NCBI RefSeq assembly: GCF_003996985.1
Contig: NZ_RJJX01000014.1
Coordinates: 10,731-74,730, forward strand
DNA: 64,000 bases
From: Ancylomarina longa
Lineage (GTDB): Bacteria; Bacteroidota; Bacteroidia; Bacteroidales; Marinifilaceae
Reading direction: 5' to 3'
Positions 57,277 through 64,000 of this stretch are shown here, piece after piece. The notes under the pieces are model-generated. The model was not told the DNA's origin. It saw only the letters and a program-made list of their open reading frames with translations, and searched no databases. Numbering within the stretch: the stretch's first letter is position 1; each line of letters begins with the position of its first letter. The position numbers and the translations under genes were made by a program.

Positions 57277-58564
57277 ATTTGGTTATGGTTTTGAAAAAGA
57301 ATTAAAACGAATTGAGAAGTTATACTCAATTAGTGAGTCCCGTTTAGAAGAATTAAAAAATCAGGAATTCGTAAATCAGTATCGCAATGCTTTTATTTAT
57401 TCAAAGTTTTATAGCCAATTGTATCGCAAGCATGGTTTAAGACTGGAGTCGGTTCAATCTATCGAAGATGCTGAAAAAATACCAATCATTACAAAGGAGG
57501 ATATCCGAAACCGCGTAGATGAATTATTGACTACCAACAGAATGATGGTATATAAGTCTTTTACAAGTGGAACAACCGGTACTCCGCTCAAACTCTATCG
57601 CGATTATGCATCGGTTTGTAAGGAATATTCTTACGGATACAATTACCAGCGTATCCATGGCTATCAATTAGGCGATAAGGTGATTTCGATTAAAGGTGAT
57701 TTATTCAAAAATGAAATATATCGCTTCGATAAATCATTAAATACCCTGCATCTTTCCAGTTACAATCTGAATGAGAAAAATATAGAGAAATATTATCATC
57801 TGATTCAAAACTTTAATCCCAAGGTAGTGAAGGCTTATCCTAGTTCCTTGCAAATACTATCTACTGAACTGTATAAAAAAGGATTGGAGTTAAATATTCC
57901 AATTGCTTTTACTTCCTCCGAAGTATTGCACGATTTTCAACGCAGAATCATCACGAAAGTGTTGCATTCTACCATTCGGGATTGGTATGGGAATTCAGAA
58001 CAGTCCATTGCTATGGGACAGGTAAAGGAGGATTTGTATCAGGATATTCCTTTGTACGGACATATTGAGGTGAAAGAAAATTACATTATCACAACAGGAT
58101 TTATCAACAAGTCATTTCCATTAATACGTTATCGAATCGATGACGTGATAAAGCTAAAATGCGATAGCTCTTGTATTCGATGTTGCACCAGCCGGATTTT
58201 AGGCCGCGACAATCAATATATAATTCTAAAAGATGGACAGCAGGTTGGATTACTCGATCACGCTTTTAATTTTAATAAAATCAAGAATATTCTGGCAGCT
58301 CAAATTGTACAGAAAAAGAGGGGAGAAATGGATTTAAATCTAATACCGGATTATGGCTTCACCGATAATAACAAACAGGAAATATTGAAGAATTTGAAGG
58401 AGCTACTTGGCGACGATTTTATTATTCATTATAAGGAAATTACCGATGAGGAAATTATTCTTAGCAAGTCGGGAAAATTCAATCTCATGGTATCGCAACT
58501 GAATGCCGAAGAAAAGGATAGTATCACACAGAAAATCCTTAACGAGATAGAGGAAGATCAGTAA
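57233..58564 (+). CDS. CapK/phenylacetate-CoA ligase-like adenylating enzyme, copy 1
   Basis: A 443-residue ANL-superfamily protein of the CapK/PaaK group. It has the P-loop YKSFTSGTTGTPLKLYRDY, then KAYPSSLQIL, TSSEVLHDFQRR, DWYGNSEQSIAMGQ and GRDNQYIILKDG near the C-terminus. CapK proteins occur in capsule clusters and probably activate a carboxylate as an adenylate, for transfer onto the glycan. It has an unusual CDSSCIRCC cysteine cluster near residue 310. Its gene is paralogous to the next one. Confidence 0.85.
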   Translation: MNYRGIRDFFLSKIKFGYGFEKELKRIEKLYSISESRLEELKNQEFVNQYRNAFIYSKFYSQLYRKHGLRLESVQSIEDAEKIPIITKEDIRNRVDELLTTNRMMVYKSFTSGTTGTPLKLYRDYASVCKEYSYGYNYQRIHGYQLGDKVISIKGDLFKNEIYRFDKSLNTLHLSSYNLNEKNIEKYYHLIQNFNPKVVKAYPSSLQILSTELYKKGLELNIPIAFTSSEVLHDFQRRIITKVLHSTIRDWYGNSEQSIAMGQVKEDLYQDIPLYGHIEVKENYIITTGFINKSFPLIRYRIDDVIKLKCDSSCIRCCTSRILGRDNQYIILKDGQQVGLLDHAFNFNKIKNILAAQIVQKKRGEMDLNLIPDYGFTDNNKQEILKNLKELLGDDFIIHYKEITDEEIILSKSGKFNLMVSQLNAEEKDSITQKILNEIEEDQ

Positions 58565-58624
58565 GGAATATCATATCCTACATTAATCTCAAATAGTTAA
58601 ATCAATTAATTTCGAGATGAACCT

Positions 58625-59896
58625 ATGGCCATAAATACCATTAAAGATTTAGTTGCTTACAGAATCAAGTTTGGTGGAGGATTCGAAAAAGAGCTCCGTA
58701 AGATTATTGCTTTAAGTGAAAAATCTAAGGCTGAAATTCTGGCATTAAAGAGCATCGAATTCGTAAAGCAATATAAAAATGCTTTCGACGATTCTGTATT
58801 CTATAAGGATTTGTATCAAAAGCATGGTCTCGATCGAAATAGCATAAAGGAAATATCAGATATTCACAAATTACCTGTTATAACGAAAGCGGAGGTGAGG
58901 CAAAATACAGCAGGTATTTTGGCAAGTTGTAAATTATCCGTTTTTAAAGCCTATTCCAGTGGAACTACGGGTACTCCGCTGCAAGTCTATCGCGATTTTA
59001 AATCTACGATTAAGGAATATGCTTACGGGCATTTTTTTCAGCAGATGCATGGTTATCACCTCGGCGATCCGGTAGTTTCTCTGCGTGGTACTTTAGATCG
59101 GAATACTTTTTCTTATTACGACAAAAGTAACAATGTGCTTTATATGTCGAGTTATCATTTAAGTGCTGATCGCATAGACGAATATTACAAGATGATTCAT
59201 GATTTTCAGCCTAAAGTGATCAAAGGTTATCCTAGCTCCATGCACATACTAGCAACAGAATTGTACAAATCCGGTAAGGAATTACACATACCAATTGGCT
59301 TTACTTCCTCCGAGGTTTTACATGATTTTCAGAAAGATATCATTCAAAAGGTATTGCATACAAAGGTGTTCGACTGGTATGGCAATGCAGAACAAACCGT
59401 TGCTTTCGGGCAATTTGATGATAATCTGTATCGCGAATTTCCATTGTACTCGCATATCGAGGTGGCCGACGATCATTTAATAACTACCGGATTTATTAAT
59501 TCAGCCTTTCCGCTCCTTCGTTACAAAGTGGAGGATGTGGTTAAATTATCGCCAACCAGTAATGGTACTTGTGTAGTACAAAAGATCGAAGGCAGGGATG
59601 ATGATTATATCCTTTTAAAGAATGGACAGAGAATTGGACGACTGGATTTGGCATTTAAAAAAGCCCAAAAAGTGCTGGCAGCACAAATTATTCAGAAGCG
59701 AGTCGGAGAAATTATAGTGAATATCGTGCCAGATAAGGGATTTTCAGAAATACATATTCGCGTGATAGAACAGAATCTGCGACAATTGATTGGAACCGAT
59801 TGTCAGGTTCGTTTCGAGAAAATCGAGACCAGTCAGTTGATTCGATCCCCAAAGGGAAAATTTAATTTGGTAGTATCTCAAAGAGATTTAGTCTAA
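58625..59896 (+). CDS. CapK/phenylacetate-CoA ligase-like adenylating enzyme, copy 2
   Basis: A 423-residue paralogue of the preceding protein: FKAYSSGTTGTPLQVYRDF, KGYPSSMHIL, TSSEVLHDFQKD, DWYGNAEQTVAFGQ, EGRDDDYILLKNGQ. It lacks the cysteine cluster of copy 1, having SPTSNGTCVVQ at that position instead. Full-length similarity and adjacency indicate a tandem duplication with later divergence. The last base of its stop codon is the first base of the next start (TAATG). Confidence 0.85.
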   Translation: MAINTIKDLVAYRIKFGGGFEKELRKIIALSEKSKAEILALKSIEFVKQYKNAFDDSVFYKDLYQKHGLDRNSIKEISDIHKLPVITKAEVRQNTAGILASCKLSVFKAYSSGTTGTPLQVYRDFKSTIKEYAYGHFFQQMHGYHLGDPVVSLRGTLDRNTFSYYDKSNNVLYMSSYHLSADRIDEYYKMIHDFQPKVIKGYPSSMHILATELYKSGKELHIPIGFTSSEVLHDFQKDIIQKVLHTKVFDWYGNAEQTVAFGQFDDNLYREFPLYSHIEVADDHLITTGFINSAFPLLRYKVEDVVKLSPTSNGTCVVQKIEGRDDDYILLKNGQRIGRLDLAFKKAQKVLAAQIIQKRVGEIIVNIVPDKGFSEIHIRVIEQNLRQLIGTDCQVRFEKIETSQLIRSPKGKFNLVVSQRDLV

Positions 59897-60996
59897 TGTC
59901 GAAAAAAATTGCACACCTATTAATCGTTGGGGCAGGTCCGCAAGCGCTATTCCTACTTCGGGAATTTAGTCGCATGGGCTTTAATATTTTGTTGCTGGGG
60001 AGACCAAACGAAATAGCCATGCACTCGAAATATGGCGAGAAAATAAGACTGGAAAAAGAGGAAGATCTGGTTAAAATATTAAGGCAACTGGCCTTGGAGA
60101 AGGAACAATGGACTTGTTATGTGGCTAGTGGATTTTATTTAGCTTATCTCCTGAATCATTATCCTGAGTTTTATATCGATTATCAGGTAATACCGAACAA
60201 TAAAGAGTCTGTCACCAGTTTAATATCAAAATCCAAATCCTATCTATTGGCCGAAAAGGTGAAGCTGGATTATCCGAAAAGCGTTTTATTAAAAGAGTTA
60301 GAGGAGAGGAAAGATTGGAGTGATATTCGATTTCCTCAAATTGTGAAGTGGGATCGGGATATTTATCTCTATACCAAACCGAGATTTAAAACCGCCATTC
60401 TTAATACGCTTGAGGAACTCAGACAGCTACTGCAGAAATGCAGTCCGAAAGAAAAGGAAGCATTAATCATGCAGGAATATCTGGGAGCTGATTTGAAAAA
60501 CAATATATCCTACGGTGCCTATGTGTTGAATGGAAAACCTCAGTTGGGAATTTGTGTAAATGAAGTGCGGCATTATCGATCGGGCGTTTCGTCTATGGTC
60601 GAAGAATATACCGGAGCATATGCAGCGGAAATAGAATCCAAAGCTTCACAGCTACTGGCTCAAACTGGTTTTACAGGATTTCTGGATGTGGAATTTAAAA
60701 TATTTAAGGATCGGATTTATTTACTCGAAGTGAATCCCCGTCCCTTTGGCTTCATTCGTATCCTCAAACTAAAATATCCCGATCTGATTCCCTTTGTATT
60801 AGGCTTAAAAACGGAGGCTGCGCAAAATCCCTATCGGGTAAAATGGATCAATTGTATGAGAGATATGGTTTTGATATTAAAAGCACCCAAACACCTGTTT
60901 CATATGTTGTCTGTGCTTCTGGATTTCAAGGGAAGAACCTTTGATGTCTGGGATAGTAAGGACCCCAAACCTTTTTTCTATCAGCTAAAACGTTAA
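59896..60996 (+). CDS. ATP-grasp ligase, third in the locus
   Basis: A 366-residue ATP-grasp protein, only distantly related to the two cassette enzymes. The N-terminus has LLIVGAGPQALFLLREFSRM, the centre IMQEYLGADLKNNISYGAYV, and the Mg-binding part FLDVEFKIFKDRIYLLEVNP. It couples to the CapK copy by a TAATG overlap, suggesting that an activated carboxylate made by one step is ligated in the other. The reaction is inferred. Confidence 0.82.
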   Translation: MSKKIAHLLIVGAGPQALFLLREFSRMGFNILLLGRPNEIAMHSKYGEKIRLEKEEDLVKILRQLALEKEQWTCYVASGFYLAYLLNHYPEFYIDYQVIPNNKESVTSLISKSKSYLLAEKVKLDYPKSVLLKELEERKDWSDIRFPQIVKWDRDIYLYTKPRFKTAILNTLEELRQLLQKCSPKEKEALIMQEYLGADLKNNISYGAYVLNGKPQLGICVNEVRHYRSGVSSMVEEYTGAYAAEIESKASQLLAQTGFTGFLDVEFKIFKDRIYLLEVNPRPFGFIRILKLKYPDLIPFVLGLKTEAAQNPYRVKWINCMRDMVLILKAPKHLFHMLSVLLDFKGRTFDVWDSKDPKPFFYQLKR

Positions 60997-61359
60997 AGTG
61001 AGGGCTCCATACTGATAGGATAGAAGATAAGGCGCTGGCATAAATACACCTAACTGTCAAGATGTCACGGAACAAATGAAAGCAATGTACTGTAACTGTC
61101 AAGATGTCGTAATGTAAGTCGAAGCGATAATAGAGGAAACCGAAACTACAACACACGACTGCCATGATGTCATAGATAACATGTCGTTAACCTATCGTAA
61201 TGGACAAACTGTCATAGAACATATCGAAGCGATGATAGAGGACACCAAATCAGGAGCAGAGAACATCAAATCTAAGGTGCAAGCCCTCAACAGAAAGAGG
61301 TGGTCGCATATTTTCAAAATCACGAACCTTTTAGATATCCGCTAATAAAGAAATAACGA
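60997..61359. repeat. Intergenic stretch with degenerate repeats
   Basis: TAACTGTCAAGATGTC occurs at 61051-61066 and 61093-61108, with variants GACTGCCATGATGTCAT (about 61157) and AACTGTCATAG (about 61206). TCGAAGCGATAATAGAGGAAAC at 61119 recurs as TCGAAGCGATGATAGAGGACAC at 61223. These look like decayed copies of a longer unit. No coding frame is convincing in the 363 bases. Confidence 0.6.
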
Positions 61360-62433
61360 ATGACCGCACTGTGTTTGACTATTGATTACGAATTATTCGG
61401 ATCGGGAAAGGGAGATGTATTTCAACACATCATCGAACCAACCAACCAATTACTGGATTTTTGTCTGGAATTCGATATCAAGCTCACTATTTTTTTTGAG
61501 GTAGTGGAATATTGGAAAATAAAGGAAAATTATGAAAATGGTGTGGCTATGGGATATGAAAAAAGTCCTGCCGATGCCATGGTAGAACAAATACAAAGGG
61601 CCTATCAATTAGGACACGATATCCAATTGCACTTGCATCCTCAATGGATTGATGCAAAATATGAAAATGAAGAATGGATTCTGAATTTAGATTATTGGAG
61701 ATTACCCGATGTTCCGGATCAAGCAAATGATACTATAAGCATGGGGTTGAAGGAGCTGATTTGGAAAGGGAAGCAGGAGATCGAATCCATTCTTCATCCT
61801 ATCAATCCAGCCTTTCAATGTAATATTATCAGAGCCGGAGGATACAATATCGACCCATCGGACCGATTGTTGAAAGCATTAAAAGAAAATTCTTTTCTTG
61901 CCGATAGCTCGGTTTATTATGGTGGTTATGCCAATGGAAAATTGTCCCGCTACAACTATCGGCATATACCCGAAACAAAACCTTATTGGTTTACCGAGCC
62001 AGATTCCCTCATAAGATGGAATGGTTTCAAGAGTGGATTTCTGGAATTGCCAATCTTTGCAAAAAAAATGAAACGTATTTATAAGTACGATGGCATTCGA
62101 ATCCGGTCGGCATTAAAGAATAAAAAAAATGCCCTGGAGAAGTTTAAAAATAATAGCAATAAAAAATCCAAATGGCAGACCATCCGTTTTTTAATGGAGG
62201 AAGAAGCCATTACCTGGGATTTTTGCCTGTTCTCAAAATCAAAAATGAGTCGCTTTCTTCGAGCTGCTCAACAGGTAGAGCGAAATTCCGAAAGTGATTT
62301 TCATCCTTTTGTTCTGGTAGGACATCCCAAAGATTTTTATTACACCAATGGAATCGAATTCTTAGCAAATCGCGAAGATTTGGAATTCTATACCCTCACC
62401 GAAATGCTTAAAAAAATTAGAGGGGAAGAATAA
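61360..62433 (+). CDS. Polysaccharide deacetylase-like protein
   Basis: A 357-residue protein starting LCLTIDYELFGSGKGD, with a single Asp in the TIDYE motif where CE4 enzymes usually have DD, and IQLHLHPQWID as the His motif. Later parts (IRAGGYNIDPSDRLL, YYGGYANGKLSRYNYRH) are typical of these NodB-like proteins in exopolysaccharide clusters. The next gene, for an alpha/alpha-toroid protein, often accompanies it. Whether it deacetylates or has another hydrolytic role is uncertain. Confidence 0.75.
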   Translation: MTALCLTIDYELFGSGKGDVFQHIIEPTNQLLDFCLEFDIKLTIFFEVVEYWKIKENYENGVAMGYEKSPADAMVEQIQRAYQLGHDIQLHLHPQWIDAKYENEEWILNLDYWRLPDVPDQANDTISMGLKELIWKGKQEIESILHPINPAFQCNIIRAGGYNIDPSDRLLKALKENSFLADSSVYYGGYANGKLSRYNYRHIPETKPYWFTEPDSLIRWNGFKSGFLELPIFAKKMKRIYKYDGIRIRSALKNKKNALEKFKNNSNKKSKWQTIRFLMEEEAITWDFCLFSKSKMSRFLRAAQQVERNSESDFHPFVLVGHPKDFYYTNGIEFLANREDLEFYTLTEMLKKIRGEE

Positions 62434-62464
62434 AATCGCAATAGGTTTTAAACTAAGAAGAGAA

Positions 62465-62601
62465 TGAGCCTGAAAGGCTCAAATATTTATAGCTCGGGAT
62501 AAAGGAGCGATAAGCGACTGCCATCCCGGGTAGAAGGAAAAACGAGTTACCCCGTCGCGCAGGATTGTTATAATTAATGTAACAAACCAACTTCGCGACG
62601 G
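62465..62601. repeat. Intergenic element with three nested hairpins
   Basis: GAGCC-tgaaa-GGCTC at 62466-62480, CTCGGGAT/ATCCCGGG at 62493-62500 and 62523-62530, and CCGTCGCG/CGCGACGG at 62552-62559 and 62594-62601. It resembles the CCTGAAAGG-type dispersed intergenic repeats of Bacteroidota. The third pair has a 34-base loop and no T tail. Confidence 0.5.
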
Positions 62602-62655
62602 AATGCAGCAAAGCCAATTACATCCCAATTATTAACAACATCCCCTTTTTCTATC

Positions 62656-63858
62656 ATGATAAAACAAAGTTTTGAAAAACTTCGAATCTATATCGAAAAC
62701 CAGGAATATAAAGGCTGGGATCCCTACGATGGGTTAAATGCCAAATTGTTTCAAGCCCTTCCACTACTAAAAAATAGCAGATGGATGCGCTTGATATGGA
62801 TTCAGGCTTTCAAAAGAAGTACAATGAATTTCCGGGGTCTTACAGGTGTAGATAAGGCTTATAATCCCAAAGGTCTTGGTTTATTTCTTAGTGGATATTG
62901 TAAGCTTTATCAACTCGATCGAACTCAGGAGGTAAGATCCCGGATTCATTTTCTCAGTAATAAATTACTCGATTTACAATCCCAAAATTGGTCAGGAGCA
63001 TGTTGGGGATATAATTTCGACTGGCAAGCACGAGCTTTCTTTCAGCCCAAGGGAACACCATCGGTAGTGGTAAGCAGCTTCGTAGGAAATGCGATGTTAG
63101 ATGCCTATGAGATATTGGGCAGACAAGAATTATTGGATACAGCGATCAGTGTAAAGAATTTTATCCTGAAAGATTTGAATCGCACCTACGATGGAAATGG
63201 AGATTTCTGTTTTTCCTATTCTCCATTAGATAACACAACCGTTTATAATGCTTCTCTTTTAGGGAGTAGAATGCTAGCTCGCATTTACCACTACACAAAG
63301 GAGGAGGAATTGCTCGAAACGGCAAGGCAGTCGGTTCAGTTCTGTTGTAATCAACAACAAAACAATGGAGCATGGGCTTATGGCAGCTTAGCTTATCATC
63401 AATGGATTGATAATTTTCATACCGGATTTAATTTAGAAGCGCTCGCCGATTATCAAAAATATACCGGGGATACTTCCTTCGCAAAACAAATAGAATTGGG
63501 CTTGGGTTATTATCTCAAAACCTTTTTTACCGAGCAAGGAGTTCCCAACTATTATAGTCATTCCAAGTACCCGATAGATATTCATTGTCCGGCACAATTG
63601 CCAATTACATTGAGTAAAACCGGAACTTTTGGGGCAAATCAGAAATTAGTAACTAATGTATTGAATTGGACGATTCAATCGCTGCAAGATCCTCAAGGTT
63701 ACTTCTATTATCAAGCGGGTAAAAGAAGTATAACCAAGATACCATACATCCGATGGGCACAAGCCTGGATGTTTTTGGCATTATCCACCTATCTGTTTGA
63801 ACCCATAAAAACACCAGAATATGAGAACACGAATTACAATAATGAATTCGCCGGTTGA
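62656..63858 (+). CDS. Alpha/alpha-toroid glycan-processing-like protein, unknown function
   Basis: A 400-residue soluble protein with a repeated hairpin pattern of helices and aromatic loops: GLTGVDKAYNPKGLGLFLSG, NWSGACWGYNFDWQARAFF, VVSSFVGNAMLDAYEILG, NNGAWAYGSLAYHQWIDNFH, ending PYIRWAQAWMFLALSTYL. This is the (alpha/alpha)6 toroid architecture of glycoside hydrolases, lyases and epimerases acting on uronic acid glycans. I cannot identify acid/base residues. The uronic acid made by WecC makes an epimerase or lyase role plausible; this is inference. The next gene overlaps its 3' end. Confidence 0.6.
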   Translation: MIKQSFEKLRIYIENQEYKGWDPYDGLNAKLFQALPLLKNSRWMRLIWIQAFKRSTMNFRGLTGVDKAYNPKGLGLFLSGYCKLYQLDRTQEVRSRIHFLSNKLLDLQSQNWSGACWGYNFDWQARAFFQPKGTPSVVVSSFVGNAMLDAYEILGRQELLDTAISVKNFILKDLNRTYDGNGDFCFSYSPLDNTTVYNASLLGSRMLARIYHYTKEEELLETARQSVQFCCNQQQNNGAWAYGSLAYHQWIDNFHTGFNLEALADYQKYTGDTSFAKQIELGLGYYLKTFFTEQGVPNYYSHSKYPIDIHCPAQLPITLSKTGTFGANQKLVTNVLNWTIQSLQDPQGYFYYQAGKRSITKIPYIRWAQAWMFLALSTYLFEPIKTPEYENTNYNNEFAG

Positions 63859-64000
63859 TGTACTCACCATGCGCGAAACGATAGATATCATTAATGATTC
63901 TATCCGGGAGAAGAAGACAATTCAACATATCGTGGTGAATGCTGCCAAATTGGTTCACATGCAAACCGATAAGGAATTATACCAATCGGTAGTCAAAAGC
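63821..64000 (+). CDS. WecG/TagA/CpsF-family N-acetylmannosaminyltransferase, N-terminal part
   Basis: The frame opens at ATG 63821 (MRTRITIMNSPVDVLTMRE) and stays open for 60 codons to the window edge. SPVDVLTMRETIDIINDSI and HIVVNAAKLVHMQTDKEL are the family start (in WecG/TagA the pattern is V[DN]..T...A...I.......V.T.N). It transfers ManNAc or ManNAcA from a UDP-sugar to an undecaprenyl-linked acceptor. The overlap of 38 bases with the previous gene puts it in the same operon. It agrees with wecB and wecC at the operon start. Confidence 0.75.
   Translation, partial: MRTRITIMNSPVDVLTMRETIDIINDSIREKKTIQHIVVNAAKLVHMQTDKELYQSVVKS

Noticed and set aside
39714-64000. The glycan locus as a mobile island with integrase or IS
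   Set aside because: No transposase, integrase, tRNA target or direct repeats were seen, though the right end lies outside the window.

Overview
The window looks like a chromosome segment of an anaerobic or fermentative Bacteroidota, probably of the Marinilabiliales/Marinifilaceae type. This placement is inference from four things: low G+C; SusC/SusD outer-membrane proteins; a UpxY-type antiterminator ahead of a surface-glycan operon; and TAnnTTTG promoter cores with almost no Shine-Dalgarno signal. A Na+-pumping decarboxylase, citrate lyase, rubrerythrin and NADP-malic enzyme point to fermentation through succinate/propionate and citrate.

Layout. 1-2744: end of a carboxyltransferase gene, then OadG, biotin carrier and OadB subunits of a sodium-translocating (methylmalonyl-CoA type) decarboxylase. 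2966-5738: citrate lyase as a citD-citE fusion plus citF. 5845-8634 (minus): BFD-like ferredoxin, HD hydrolase, PepD. 9170-13884: a SusC/SusD pair. 14268-20439 (minus): a secreted unknown, a TonB receptor remnant without its 5' half, an M49-like lipoprotein whose zinc motif is lost, and the c-di-AMP phosphodiesterase PgpH. 20629-26549: NlpC/P60, Nudix, WbqC, lepB, dapB, a doubly frameshifted rubrerythrin, and trmD. 27058-32746: DUF349 protein, pyrG, yidC. 32750-33350: repeats. 34740-36363: an overlapping DUF262 + HEPN pair that looks like a small defence or toxin module set between housekeeping genes. 36688-38946: maeB.

39714 to the right edge is one long plus-strand surface-polysaccharide locus. 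It opens with a structured leader and UpxY and continues with WecC, WecB, a flippase and a DegT aminotransferase. Two copies of an ATP-grasp + short PLP-enzyme cassette then flank a GT2. After these come an O-antigen ligase/polymerase, two FemAB-like GNAT proteins, a deacetylase, a small outer-membrane barrel, a GT4, two CapK-like adenylating enzymes, a third ATP-grasp, a second deacetylase-like protein, an alpha/alpha-toroid protein, and the start of a WecG/TagA-type ManNAc transferase cut by the window edge.

WecB and WecC make UDP-ManNAc and UDP-ManNAcA, and the terminal WecG-like enzyme fits the same chemistry. The density of carboxylate-activating enzymes (three ATP-grasp, two CapK) and acyl/aminoacyl transferase folds (two GNAT), with three PLP enzymes, suggests a glycan carrying amide-linked amino acid or acyl substituents. 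Two related cassette types appear in duplicate. This locus and the DUF262-HEPN pair are the best candidates for undescribed biology. Degenerate genes (M49-like lipoprotein, TonB receptor remnant, rubrerythrin, and a CitD domain without its prosthetic-group serine) are a second theme.
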